DNA of 6,614 bases, from contig NZ_ANIJ01000037.1 of NCBI RefSeq assembly GCF_000347035.1, forward strand, positions 1 through 6,614, in the 5' to 3' direction. The DNA is from Leptospira sp. B5-022. GTDB lineage: Bacteria; Spirochaetota; Leptospiria; Leptospirales; Leptospiraceae. Shown piece after piece: positions 1-5,220 of the stretch (position 1 is the stretch's first letter; the number at the start of each line of letters is the position of its first letter). Both the position numbers and the translations under genes were made by a program. Under the pieces are notes generated by a model. That model searched no databases. It was not told where the DNA came from and saw nothing but the letters and a program-made list of their open reading frames with translations.

Positions 1-121
1 TGCGCAAGCACTTGGCACGAGGCTTGCCCAGCAAGACGAGTGACAAAGCGAAATGTGGCGTAGCCCGAGCGAGAGTTGCGTAAGCAAGCTCGAAGCGGAG
101 CGGAAGCACCGACAGTTATAC
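1..121 (-). repeat. attC site, truncated by window edge
   Basis: This is the attC that closes the chpIK cassette; its low-coordinate half lies outside the window. Visible parts are the inner GCGAAATGT arm, the hairpin GAGTTGC/GCAA-g-CTC with one extra base in its 3' arm, the outer-stem arm CGGAA-g-CACC with the extra G, and the core box GTTATAC at 115-121. All match the complete copies downstream. The strand given is the inferred conventional attC top strand. Confidence 0.82.
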
Positions 122-131
122 GCAGTGCCCT

Positions 132-473
132 TTAATCAAGGCCAAGAACGAGCTTTAGACCTTCTTCAACTTCAGACATCTTGTTTGGCTTCAGTTTGCC
201 AGCTTTATTTAAAAATCTTTCTCTATCCAAAGTAACCGTTTGTGAAACATTTACAACCGAGTCTTTAGAAAGATTAGAATCCTTTTTTGATAAGGTTACG
301 TTTCCTGGAGCTTCGGCTATATTTAAATTTGATGTAATTGAGATAACAATCACTGTATTGATATTGCTTTCATTAAAAGAATCATCTTGCACAATGAGAA
401 CAGGTCTTCTAAAACCAGGCTCACTGCCAAAAGGAATTCCTAAATCCACCCACCATATTTCACCACGAATCAT
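132..473 (-). CDS. chpK: MazF/ChpK-family mRNA interferase toxin
   Basis: The 113-residue protein is a full-length MazF/PemK-family toxin, a sequence-specific endoribonuclease that cuts mRNA and halts growth when its antitoxin is lost. Family hallmarks are the opening RGEIWWVDLG, the GFRRPVLIVQ segment (R22/R23, which should include the catalytic arginine), and ITSN at 46-49 near the expected catalytic Ser/Thr. The beta-strand VVNVSQTVTLD and the C-terminal helix complete the fold. The protein closely resembles what I remember of Leptospira ChpK, so I use that symbol. The ATG lies 14 nt inside the upstream antitoxin gene, with only a weak AAGAG ahead of it, so translation is probably coupled. 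The TAA falls within the cassette-end inverted repeat. I see no disrupted motif and expect it to be active. Confidence 0.88.
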   Translation of the reverse strand: MIRGEIWWVDLGIPFGSEPGFRRPVLIVQDDSFNESNINTVIVISITSNLNIAEAPGNVTLSKKDSNLSKDSVVNVSQTVTLDRERFLNKAGKLKPNKMSEVEEGLKLVLGLD

Positions 474-708
474 TCTTTAAACTCTTACGCAGTAGTTCAA
501 CGGATAGATTATTTATATTTTCCTTAGAGCTAGCATTTCCTTTGAGATAGATTTTATTTAATCTTTCTGTGACGGATTCTTTACTATGTAATTGAATAAA
601 TTCTTCTAATGCCTTGGCAAAAAGCTGACTTCTAGGAATCCCTAATCTTTTCGCGGTCTTCTCTGCAGTTTTGAATAAATCATCAGGAATTGAAACAGCA
701 GTCTTCAT
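460..708 (-). CDS. chpI: Ribbon-helix-helix antitoxin, ChpI-like
   Basis: The 82-residue protein has an N-terminal ribbon-helix-helix DNA-binding domain at about 1-40: beta-strand KTAVSIPDD, helix LFKTAEKTAKRLG, turn IPRSQ, then helix LFAKALEEFIQ. The charged C-terminal half, ending KNDSW, is the part expected to wrap and inhibit the toxin. It is the first gene of a two-gene operon and overlaps the toxin gene by 14 nt, as in MazEF-type modules. Antitoxins of this kind bind their own promoter, and a perfect palindrome lies immediately upstream. The start is ATG at 708, with no Shine-Dalgarno sequence and a predicted -10 box only 6 nt away, so the message may be leaderless. Symbol by resemblance to the Leptospira chpIK pair. 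Confidence 0.85.
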   Translation of the reverse strand: MKTAVSIPDDLFKTAEKTAKRLGIPRSQLFAKALEEFIQLHSKESVTERLNKIYLKGNASSKENINNLSVELLRKSLKNDSW

Positions 709-714
709 ATAATT

Positions 715-742
715 GGTATAACCCAGGTTATACCTAAGTCAA
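715..742 (-). promoter_or_regulatory. chpIK promoter with overlapping palindromic operator
   Basis: On the minus strand, TTGACT (737-742) and TATACC (715-720) are separated by 16 nt and look like a sigma-70 promoter. A perfect 9-bp inverted repeat with a 2-bp spacer, GGTATAACC-CA-GGTTATACC (715-734), fills the spacer and covers the -10 box. That is where an autoregulating antitoxin should bind. Transcription would start close to the A of the chpI ATG at 708. Promoter boxes are by eye; the palindrome is certain. Confidence 0.7.
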
Positions 743-807
743 TTAAAAATTCCTCCTATTTTTAAAGAAATTAATCTCTTTTAAAAAGAAAGACTATAGG
801 GCATTGC

Positions 808-960
808 GTATAACGACCGAGGTGTTCCGACGTTTCGCGAGTGCGAAGCACTTGGCACGAGACTTGCCCTGCAAGGCGAGTGACAAAGCGAAATGTGGCG
901 CAGCCCAAGCAAGGGTTGCGCAGCAAGCCCGCAGCGCTGCGGAAGCACCGAAAGTTAGCC
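808..960 (-). repeat. attC site between chpIK and DUF2971 cassettes
   Basis: On the plus strand the core boxes are GTATAAC (808-814) and GTTAGCC (954-960). The outer stem GGTGTTCCG (821-829) pairs with CGGAAGCACC (940-949), leaving G945 extrahelical. An inner stem ACGTTTCGC (830-838) pairs with GCGAAATGT (888-896) through one G-T wobble (G832-T894). It encloses hairpins AGTGC-gaa-GCACT (840-852) and CTTGC-cct-GCAAG. The extra base on the high-coordinate arm marks that arm as the R''/L'' side and sets the orientation. Confidence 0.87.
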
Positions 961-1887
961 GCCGTTCCTTATCGGCTGAGTGGAATCTTTGAGCGTCTGA
1001 CTTTTATACCAGTAATCCCTTTCATCTTTATGAATTCCTTTATTTCATTTGCTACTCTTGACTGATGTTCTGCCGGACCAACCGTCACTTGGCCAATCTC
1101 GTTCGTTGTTGAACTATTCCATTCTTTACTTTCAAATGGCAATTCAATATACGACTTAATCCCTTGGGATAGAGAAACATGTTTCACTAGGTGCTTTTCA
1201 TCGCTTAATTTCATCCTGTAGACAATACGATATTCCGTCTCTTCTTCAAAATGGCGGTTTTTAAAAAATGGAAGAATGAGAAAAATTTTCGCAAGAATTG
1301 CTACAACTGGATCTTTATGTCCCGCCGATACATAATCATAGTCCAAAGGAATAATTTCTAAACATGCTCTGATAATTTTTTCTAAAATCTCAGCCTGATT
1401 TTTTACTGAATAGATAGCTTTGCCGTGCATTGCATCTACGTAGTCTAACATCGGCTCGCTCAAGAAACCTATATTGACACCTATACCACCCGAGTATGCT
1501 CGCCATTGAGATAGCAAATCCTTTTTTATGCAAAATGAAGCAGTAAAAACTCCATCTCTAAGTGAATTCTTCCAGAAGCCTTTAGTCTTAAGCCCTTGTA
1601 TATAGTTAAACTTTAAAGATAGTGTCTTATCGCGCTCCAGCCTTCGCAAAACTATTCTTAAAATTAACAACCCATGTTCATATTCAGTTGAATCGTTTAG
1701 AAAATAACTATTTGTAAGTCGTAATTTATTTGAGTTAATTATCCCAATTAATCCTTCAAGATTAGTATAGTGGTAAAGAATTTTAATATCTTCACCACTT
1801 CCAGTATACTCTTGTAAAATTTCAATGTCAGACTCATCTTCAATTATTAATTCTGCAGGTGTCATATTCATAAGTAATGGCGGCTAA
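814..1887 (-). mobile_element. Integron gene cassette 2: DUF2971
   Basis: The cassette spans 1074 bp between core-site cut points and contains one gene that almost fills it. End repeats 954-972 and 1870-1888 match at 17 of 19 positions. The position-11 pair is G964 with T1878. The gene's ATG and its TAA both overlap these end repeats. Confidence 0.8.
969..1871 (-). CDS. DUF2971 domain protein
   Basis: The 300-residue protein shows the DUF2971 pattern: LYHYTNLEGLIGII (32-45), LRLTNSYFLNDSTEYEHG (50-67), SFCIKKDLLSQWRAYSGGIGVNIGF (112-136) and FEEETEYRIVY (208-218), then a V-G-P motif near 264. Biochemical function is not established as far as I know. Members often occur in accessory and defence-type regions, and the N-terminal HYT motif recalls ADP-ribosyltransferase-like folds; the latter is only my inference. 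The domain seems complete after a short acidic N-terminal extension. Start is ATG at 1871, with a second in-frame ATG two codons later. Neither has a Shine-Dalgarno sequence, and there is no room for a promoter between the attC and the ATG, so expression probably depends on read-through from upstream cassettes. Confidence 0.82.
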   Translation of the reverse strand: MNMTPAELIIEDESDIEILQEYTGSGEDIKILYHYTNLEGLIGIINSNKLRLTNSYFLNDSTEYEHGLLILRIVLRRLERDKTLSLKFNYIQGLKTKGFWKNSLRDGVFTASFCIKKDLLSQWRAYSGGIGVNIGFLSEPMLDYVDAMHGKAIYSVKNQAEILEKIIRACLEIIPLDYDYVSAGHKDPVVAILAKIFLILPFFKNRHFEEETEYRIVYRMKLSDEKHLVKHVSLSQGIKSYIELPFESKEWNSSTTNEIGQVTVGPAEHQSRVANEIKEFIKMKGITGIKVRRSKIPLSR

Positions 1888-2032
1888 CGACCAAGGCTTG
1901 ACGACGTTTCGCGAGTCCGAAGGACTTGGCGCGAGGCTTGCTATGCAAGACGAGTGACAAAGCGAAATGTGCCGAAGGCCAAGCAAGAGTGCGAAGCAGC
2001 TCGAAGCGCTGCGTCAGAGCCGACAGTTAGGC
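1882..2032 (-). repeat. attC site between DUF2971 and PIN cassettes
   Basis: On the plus strand the core boxes are GGCTAAC (1882-1888) and GTTAGGC (2026-2032). The outer stem differs from the other type but still pairs: GGCTTGACG (1895-1903) with CGTCAGAGCC (2012-2021), leaving G2017 extrahelical. The first internal hairpin is AGTCC-gaa-GGACT (1914-1926), a compensatory change from AGTGC-gaa-GCACT. The body is nearly identical to the attC at 3693-3843. Confidence 0.87.
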
Positions 2033-2948
2033 GAAGTAGCGTTTTCTTTATACACTAGGTGGTTCAAAAAACGAAATTCTCGCCATTTCGGCTTTATTCT
2101 GCAAATTTATATCAGCAGTTACTAAACCAACATTATACGATGGATTCTCGATCTGGTATTGAATTACTCCTGCAATTATTCGATCATCGTTATTTTCTTT
2201 ATCTAACCATGATAGTGCTTTCTGAAAATCAGGCTCAGTAGCAATCATTTTAACGGTAATTGTTTTAAAAATGGTAACTCCTTTGCTTAGGCTTCCTTGA
2301 GTTCTATATCCTTTAATTTGATTGATTATTTTATTAACTTTCTTTCTAAATTCCTCATCTCTATGAATCATTTTCAATCTATCAAGTTCTGAAAGAACTG
2401 TTGGTATCAATAAAATGTCTATTTTTTCGCCAGCTATTGATTTATATAACTCTAAGTTTTGCTGTAGTATTAATGAATTAGTGTCGGGAATTAAAACAAT
2501 TCGTTCTGCATTCTCATATAACTTCAAAAAATTAGAAATTTTTACAAATTGCTTTTTTATTTCATTTATATTTTCAGCAACCGTCGGTTTAGTTGACCAG
2601 TCAGATCTTAACTCAATTTGGTTCTCTATATATCCAAGCGCATTTACAATCTCTCTTTTCAAATCATTCGGGATTTGCTGAATCATTAAATTACAATGTT
2701 CTTTCCATTCAATAAACGCTTTCTTAAGCTCTATTTGTCTCGTTTTTTGATCACTGCTTATTTCTTTATTATATGAATAAGGATGTGTAAGAACGAAAAT
2801 ACCTGACTGCGGATTATTCCTAAATTCTTTGATATTCAAAGTAGAGATAAATTCACAGACAAGTCTGTCTATCTCTTGCAACCAATTTTCTAATTTTTTA
2901 ATATATGCCATTTTTTGTTATAAATTTATATCTAGCTATTTCGCCTAA
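1888..2948 (-). mobile_element. Integron gene cassette 3: stand-alone PIN protein
   Basis: The cassette spans 1061 bp with one gene. End repeats 2026-2040 and 2935-2949 match at 14 of 15 positions; the only mismatch is the position-11 pair G2036 with T2939. This is the shortest extended end repeat of the eight. Confidence 0.8.
2048..2911 (-). CDS. Stand-alone PIN-domain protein, putative nuclease
   Basis: The 287-residue protein has a helical, charged N-terminal region (about 1-135) of unknown role and a C-terminal PIN domain (about 137-287). The acidic residues expected of a metal-dependent PIN ribonuclease are visible: D143 in VLIPDTNSLI, E175 in VLSELDRLK, D242/D243 in ENNDDRIIAG, and D267 in GLVTADINL. 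The spacing looks complete, so catalysis is plausible. There is no adjacent antitoxin gene and the protein is twice the size of a VapC toxin, so I do not call it a toxin. The domain is closer to the larger PIN_4/PhoH-associated type; that subfamily assignment is inference. ATG at 2911 has no Shine-Dalgarno sequence. A TATAAC lies 7 nt upstream but has no good -35 partner. Confidence 0.82.
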   Translation of the reverse strand: MAYIKKLENWLQEIDRLVCEFISTLNIKEFRNNPQSGIFVLTHPYSYNKEISSDQKTRQIELKKAFIEWKEHCNLMIQQIPNDLKREIVNALGYIENQIELRSDWSTKPTVAENINEIKKQFVKISNFLKLYENAERIVLIPDTNSLILQQNLELYKSIAGEKIDILLIPTVLSELDRLKMIHRDEEFRKKVNKIINQIKGYRTQGSLSKGVTIFKTITVKMIATEPDFQKALSWLDKENNDDRIIAGVIQYQIENPSYNVGLVTADINLQNKAEMARISFFEPPSV

Positions 2949-3081
2949 CGACCAAGGTGTTCCGACGTTTGCGATGGCACGAGTTTGCTCTGCAAACGAA
3001 GTGACAGAAGCAAATGTGGCGTAGCCCGAGCGAGAGTTGCGTAGCAAGCTCGAAGCGAAGCGGAAGCACCGAAAGTTAGTC
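2943..3081 (-). repeat. attC site between PIN and membrane-protein cassettes
   Basis: On the plus strand the core boxes are GCCTAAC (2943-2949) and GTTAGTC (3075-3081). This shorter type lacks the first internal hairpin. The inner stem is ACGTTTGC with GCAAATGT, which keeps the G-T wobble but changes the neighbouring pairs. The second hairpin is GTTTGC-tct-GCAAAC. The outer stem is GGTGTTCCG with CGGAA-g-CACC. Confidence 0.87.
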
Positions 3082-3698
3082 GCCGTATTTTGAAGATGAT
3101 AATTATTGAAATTCTAATAGTCAATATCAGAAAATTCTTCGAAAATCAGCTCCATTCGATTTATTGCTTCAGCTCGAATAATTAAGAATAACATATAGAC
3201 AATCCCAAATGGAATAAGCAAAAAAGTAAAAGCTAATGGATAAAACTTTAAAGCTGCAATTGGCAATAAGGAAAGAAATCCTAAAAGGAGTAATGGGTAT
3301 AAAAGTAAGATTACGGATACCCATGAAATTCTAATTTCCGCCGTCCAACCGTCAGGCACCAATTCAATTGTTGAATAAACCAATGGCACGCGTCTTCCTA
3401 TCGGAGAAATTACCTCTGAACTAAGCCTCCTCCTAACAACAATGTATTTTTCTGATAAAACTTTTATAATCCCATAATCGAATTCTTGAATCTTATTAGG
3501 AATAAGTTCAATATTCAGATTAGAAAGTTTTAACCTTTTAAGAAATATCCCCTTGGAAAAATCAATTGTGAAATCTCGATACTCTTTAATAAAGGTAAGT
3601 AAAAATGTTATAGTAGATAGACTGGCAATTAACCCAGTCATTATGTAAAAAGCTATTAAAATATTATCAAAATACATTTTTCAAAATATGGCGACTAA
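2949..3698 (-). mobile_element. Integron gene cassette 4: membrane protein
   Basis: The cassette spans 750 bp with one gene. End repeats 3075-3094 and 3680-3699 match at 19 of 20 positions. The sole mismatch is the position-11 pair G3085 with T3689. Confidence 0.8.
3114..3677 (-). CDS. Hypothetical three-helix membrane protein
   Basis: I do not recognise this 187-residue protein. It has a hydrophobic segment at about 6-30 (ILIAFYIMTGLIASL and on), a soluble region with basic patches (KRLK at 47-50, VVRRRL at 80-85) at about 31-117, and two closely spaced hydrophobic segments at about 118-141 and 145-167. The C-terminal tail is acidic (ELIFEEFSDIDY). It should sit in the inner membrane with the 90-residue middle region on one side; topology is not obvious. 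ATG at 3677 has only AAAA ahead of it and no clear Shine-Dalgarno sequence. The coding quality of the hydrophobic segments and the fit to the cassette make it a real gene. Small membrane proteins of this kind are common among cassette genes; no function is proposed. Confidence 0.75.
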   Translation of the reverse strand: MYFDNILIAFYIMTGLIASLSTITFLLTFIKEYRDFTIDFSKGIFLKRLKLSNLNIELIPNKIQEFDYGIIKVLSEKYIVVRRRLSSEVISPIGRRVPLVYSTIELVPDGWTAEIRISWVSVILLLYPLLLLGFLSLLPIAALKFYPLAFTFLLIPFGIVYMLFLIIRAEAINRMELIFEEFSDIDY

Positions 3699-3843
3699 CG
3701 ACCAAGGCTTGACGACGTTTCGCGAGTCCGAAGGACTTGGCGCGAGACTTGCTATGCAAGACGAGTGACAAAGCGAAATGTGCCGAAGGCCAAGCGAGGG
3801 TGCAAAGCATCCCGAAGCGCTGCGTCAGAGCCGAAAGTTAGCC
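3693..3843 (-). repeat. attC site between membrane-protein and PIN/RHH cassettes
   Basis: On the plus strand the core boxes are GACTAAC (3693-3699) and GTTAGCC (3837-3843). The body is almost the same as the attC at 1882-2032, with stem GGCTTGACG/CGTCA-g-AGCC. The third hairpin is GGGTGC-aaa-GCA-t-CCC where that site has GAGTGC-gaa-GCA-g-CTC, so an A-T pair has become G-C with pairing kept. Confidence 0.87.
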
Positions 3844-3870
3844 GACCGTGCCCCAATTACTTGATAAAGA

Positions 3871-4134
3871 TTATAATTTGTCCCAGTCCGGAACGGATCC
3901 CTTGCTTTTTATCGTAGAAAGAACTTCACGGAAGTCAGAGAAAATTTGCTTCTTACTTTTACCTTTATAATATTTTTCAAAATATTGAGAAGTCTCCATA
4001 TCTTGAATTTCTTTCGTAAAAGCATATAAAGCTAATTGATTTATTGATACACCCTGTTCTTCCGCTACTCTTTCAATTTTATGTTTTAGTTCAGAGGGAA
4101 TCCGGATCGTTAAAACACTTGCTTTAGTCTTCAT
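3871..4134 (-). CDS. Ribbon-helix-helix antitoxin of the PIN toxin
   Basis: The 87-residue protein has a ribbon-helix-helix fold at about 5-45: strand VLTIRIPSEL, helix KHKIERVAEEQG, turn VSINQ, helix LALYAFTKEI. The C-terminal half (MRET-free, rich in K, F and D, ending VPDWDKL) is the likely toxin-binding part. It is the second gene of the operon, overlapping the toxin's 3' end by 11 nt, the reverse of the usual antitoxin-first order. A strong Shine-Dalgarno GGAGGG sits 6 nt ahead of its ATG, so it should be translated much better than the toxin. Its DNA-binding domain suggests autoregulation at the palindrome upstream of the toxin gene. Family assignment (Arc/HicB-like) is by motif only. 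Confidence 0.82.
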   Translation of the reverse strand: MKTKASVLTIRIPSELKHKIERVAEEQGVSINQLALYAFTKEIQDMETSQYFEKYYKGKSKKQIFSDFREVLSTIKSKGSVPDWDKL

Positions 4135-4564
4135 TCTTTTCCCTCCATATCTTCATAAATTCAGATGGTGTAACAACTTTCAAATCTTCAAATTTTAAAT
4201 TACTACCAACTAAATAATCTTTAATATTGCTTGTTACTAAGTAATCCGCATTCGATGCAATAGCAAGTTCGACAAAGTGATTATCATCCTCATCTCGCAA
4301 ATTCGGTCGAAATGAATAATAAATCGTTTGAGCAAAACCTACATATGCAATAAAACTTAGAATTTTCTTAATATCCTTATCTTTGATTCCCAAATCCTTT
4401 TTAGAAGTATCTCTTTTCAACACTTCTTCGTATTCTTTAAATACAGGAGTTGATACACTAAGCTTGATCTTCTGATCAAAGATTAATTTTAAAATTGCCC
4501 GAGAAGCTCCTGATTCAGCCCGTAAGGCTTGGTATAAAACATTAGTATCTAAGACAATTTTCAA
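4124..4564 (-). CDS. PIN-domain toxin (COG1569-like ribonuclease)
   Basis: The 146-residue protein is a full-length PIN toxin and probably a metal-dependent ribonuclease. Visible motifs are KIVLDTNVLYQAL (D6), SAS-free segment SVSTPVFKEYEEVL (E44), RDEDDNHFVELAI (D91-D94) and NADYLVTSNIKDYL (D107). These match the COG1569/TIGR00305 group of putative toxins and keep all expected acidic positions. It is the first gene of the operon, followed by its likely antitoxin with an 11-nt overlap. The start is TTG at 4564, directly after an in-frame TGA and without a Shine-Dalgarno sequence. An out-of-frame ATG at 4568 opens an 8-residue mini-ORF across the start. Together these suggest deliberately weak toxin translation, which is inference. 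Confidence 0.87.
   Translation of the reverse strand: MKIVLDTNVLYQALRAESGASRAILKLIFDQKIKLSVSTPVFKEYEEVLKRDTSKKDLGIKDKDIKKILSFIAYVGFAQTIYYSFRPNLRDEDDNHFVELAIASNADYLVTSNIKDYLVGSNLKFEDLKVVTPSEFMKIWREKNED
4141..4146 (-). promoter_or_regulatory. Strong Shine-Dalgarno of the second-position antitoxin
   Basis: On the minus strand GGAGGG lies 6 nt before the antitoxin ATG (4134) and inside the 3' end of the toxin gene. It is the only strong Shine-Dalgarno sequence I found in the window. It offers a way to make excess antitoxin although its gene comes second. Confidence 0.75.
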
Positions 4565-4572
4565 TCATACAA

Positions 4573-4602
4573 ATGATAGCATATATACTATCAAAATGTC
4601 AA
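4573..4602 (-). promoter_or_regulatory. Promoter and palindromic operator of PIN/RHH operon
   Basis: On the minus strand TTGACA (4597-4602) and TATCAT (4573-4578) are separated by 18 nt. A near-perfect 20-bp palindrome covers 4574-4593: arms TGATAG and CTATCA around ATATAT, with one mismatched symmetric pair. It lies across the spacer and -10 box, as expected for antitoxin autoregulation. The predicted start of transcription is within a few bases of the toxin start codon, so the message has little or no leader. Confidence 0.68.
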
Positions 4603-4652
4603 TTGTTTATTTTTGTCTTTTTAGTTACTTAAGATTTAATTGGGGCATGTCC

Positions 4653-4794
4653 GGCTAACGACCGAGGTGCTCCGACGTTCGCAATGGCACGAGTTTGCTC
4701 ACGCAAACGAAGTGACAGAAGCGAATGTGGCGAAGCCCGAGCGAGTGAGTCGCGAAGCGATCTCCGAGCGGAGCGGAGGCACCGGAAGTTAGGC
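4653..4794 (-). repeat. attC site between PIN/RHH and ORF-less cassettes
   Basis: On the plus strand the core boxes are GGCTAAC (4653-4659) and GTTAGGC (4788-4794). The outer stem is a third variant, GGTGCTCCG (4666-4674) with CGGAGGCACC (4774-4783), again with one extra G (4779) on the high-coordinate arm. The inner stem is ACGTTCGC with GCGAATGT, keeping the G-T wobble. It belongs to the short type without the first hairpin. Confidence 0.86.
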
Positions 4795-5071
4795 GACGTC
4801 CGATCCAAACACGGTGCATTCAATTAGTTGCATTTTGAGATTCAGTAAATTGCCGTTACAGCAGAATCCTGCTTTCAGATGTTAAATCCCCGCTCCGAAT
4901 ACGGCACCAGTTAAAAACTTTCTATGCAATCTAATTAGCAGGATGAAACTCAAAAACTCGACACCAGAGCATCACAGGAGCGGACAAACTTAAAGAAAAA
5001 TTTGCTACGGCTCTATCTAAAAATATTTAACCCTAAAATAAAAAGAAAGAAGTTATCGGATGTGCGCCTAA
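4659..5071 (-). mobile_element. Integron cassette 6: no recognisable gene
   Basis: The cassette is 413 bp including its attC, leaving about 270 bp of unique sequence (4795-5065) that I cannot assign. Stops interrupt every frame on the gene-bearing strand; the best pieces are under about 25 codons. End repeats 4788-4804 and 5055-5072 match at 16 of 17 positions with one inserted base, with the wobble pair G4798 and T5061. Inside is a small hairpin AGCAG-aatc-CTGCT (4860-4873). Two stretches with a loosely similar series of motifs (tccgatccaaacacggtgca near 4801-4819 and ctccgaatacggcacca near 4891-4908) may be a diverged duplication. It could be a decayed gene, a small-RNA gene, or a regulatory cassette. 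Confidence 0.7.
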
Positions 5072-5220
5072 CGACCGAGGTGTTCCGACGTTTCGCGAGT
5101 GCGTAAGCACTTGGCACGAGACTTGCTCTGCAAGACGAGTGACAAAGCGAAATGTGGCGCAGCCCAAGCAAGGGTCGCTTTAGCGATCCCGCAGCGCTGC
5201 GGAAGCACCGAAAGTTAGGC
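5066..5220 (-). repeat. attC site between ORF-less and 171-aa-protein cassettes
   Basis: On the plus strand the core boxes are GCCTAAC (5066-5072) and GTTAGGC (5214-5220). It is the longest copy (155 bp) and close to the site at 808-960. The third hairpin is GGGTCGC-tttA-GCGA-t-CCC, another compensated version. The outer stem is GGTGTTCCG with CGGAA-g-CACC. Confidence 0.87.

Larger units (their letters stand above)
1..813 (-). mobile_element. Integron gene cassette 1: chpI/chpK (attC truncated)
   Basis: The cassette runs on the minus strand from the cut point in the core box at 808-814 to the truncated attC at the window start. Its ends are inverted repeats well beyond the core box: 115-137 and 792-814 match at 20 of 23 positions. 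The mismatch at position 11 is G125 against T804, a wobble on the plus strand. The toxin stop codon lies inside the left arm. This cassette carries its own promoter, unlike most of the others here. Confidence 0.75.
3699..4658 (-). mobile_element. Integron gene cassette 5: PIN toxin/RHH antitoxin
   Basis: The cassette spans 960 bp with a two-gene toxin-antitoxin operon and its own promoter. End repeats 3837-3859 and 4637-4659 match at 20 of 23 positions, including an exact TGCCCCAATTA run far from the core box. The G-T pair is shifted by one base (G3848 with T4648, position 12), next to two mismatches at positions 9 and 10. Confidence 0.8.

Noticed and set aside
53..235. Plus-strand ORF of 60 codons at the first attC
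   Set aside because: It runs through attC repeat sequence into the antisense of chpK; no coding character.
181..480. Plus-strand ORF of 99 codons
   Set aside because: It is the antisense shadow of chpK, which has clear MazF motifs.
804..1065. Two plus-strand ORFs over the attC at 808-960
   Set aside because: GC-rich repeat read in open frames, continuing antisense to the DUF2971 gene.
2059..2681. Two plus-strand ORFs inside the PIN gene region
   Set aside because: Both are antisense to a 287-codon gene with intact PIN motifs.
4566..4568. ATG at 4568 as the PIN toxin start
   Set aside because: It is out of frame and reaches a stop after eight codons; the family's N-terminal LDTN motif is in the frame of the TTG at 4564.
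4629..4823. Minus-strand ORF of 64 codons in the attC at 4653-4794
   Set aside because: The translation is dominated by Arg/Ser/Leu from the attC structure and starts in the ORF-less cassette; similar frames appear in other attC copies only by chance.
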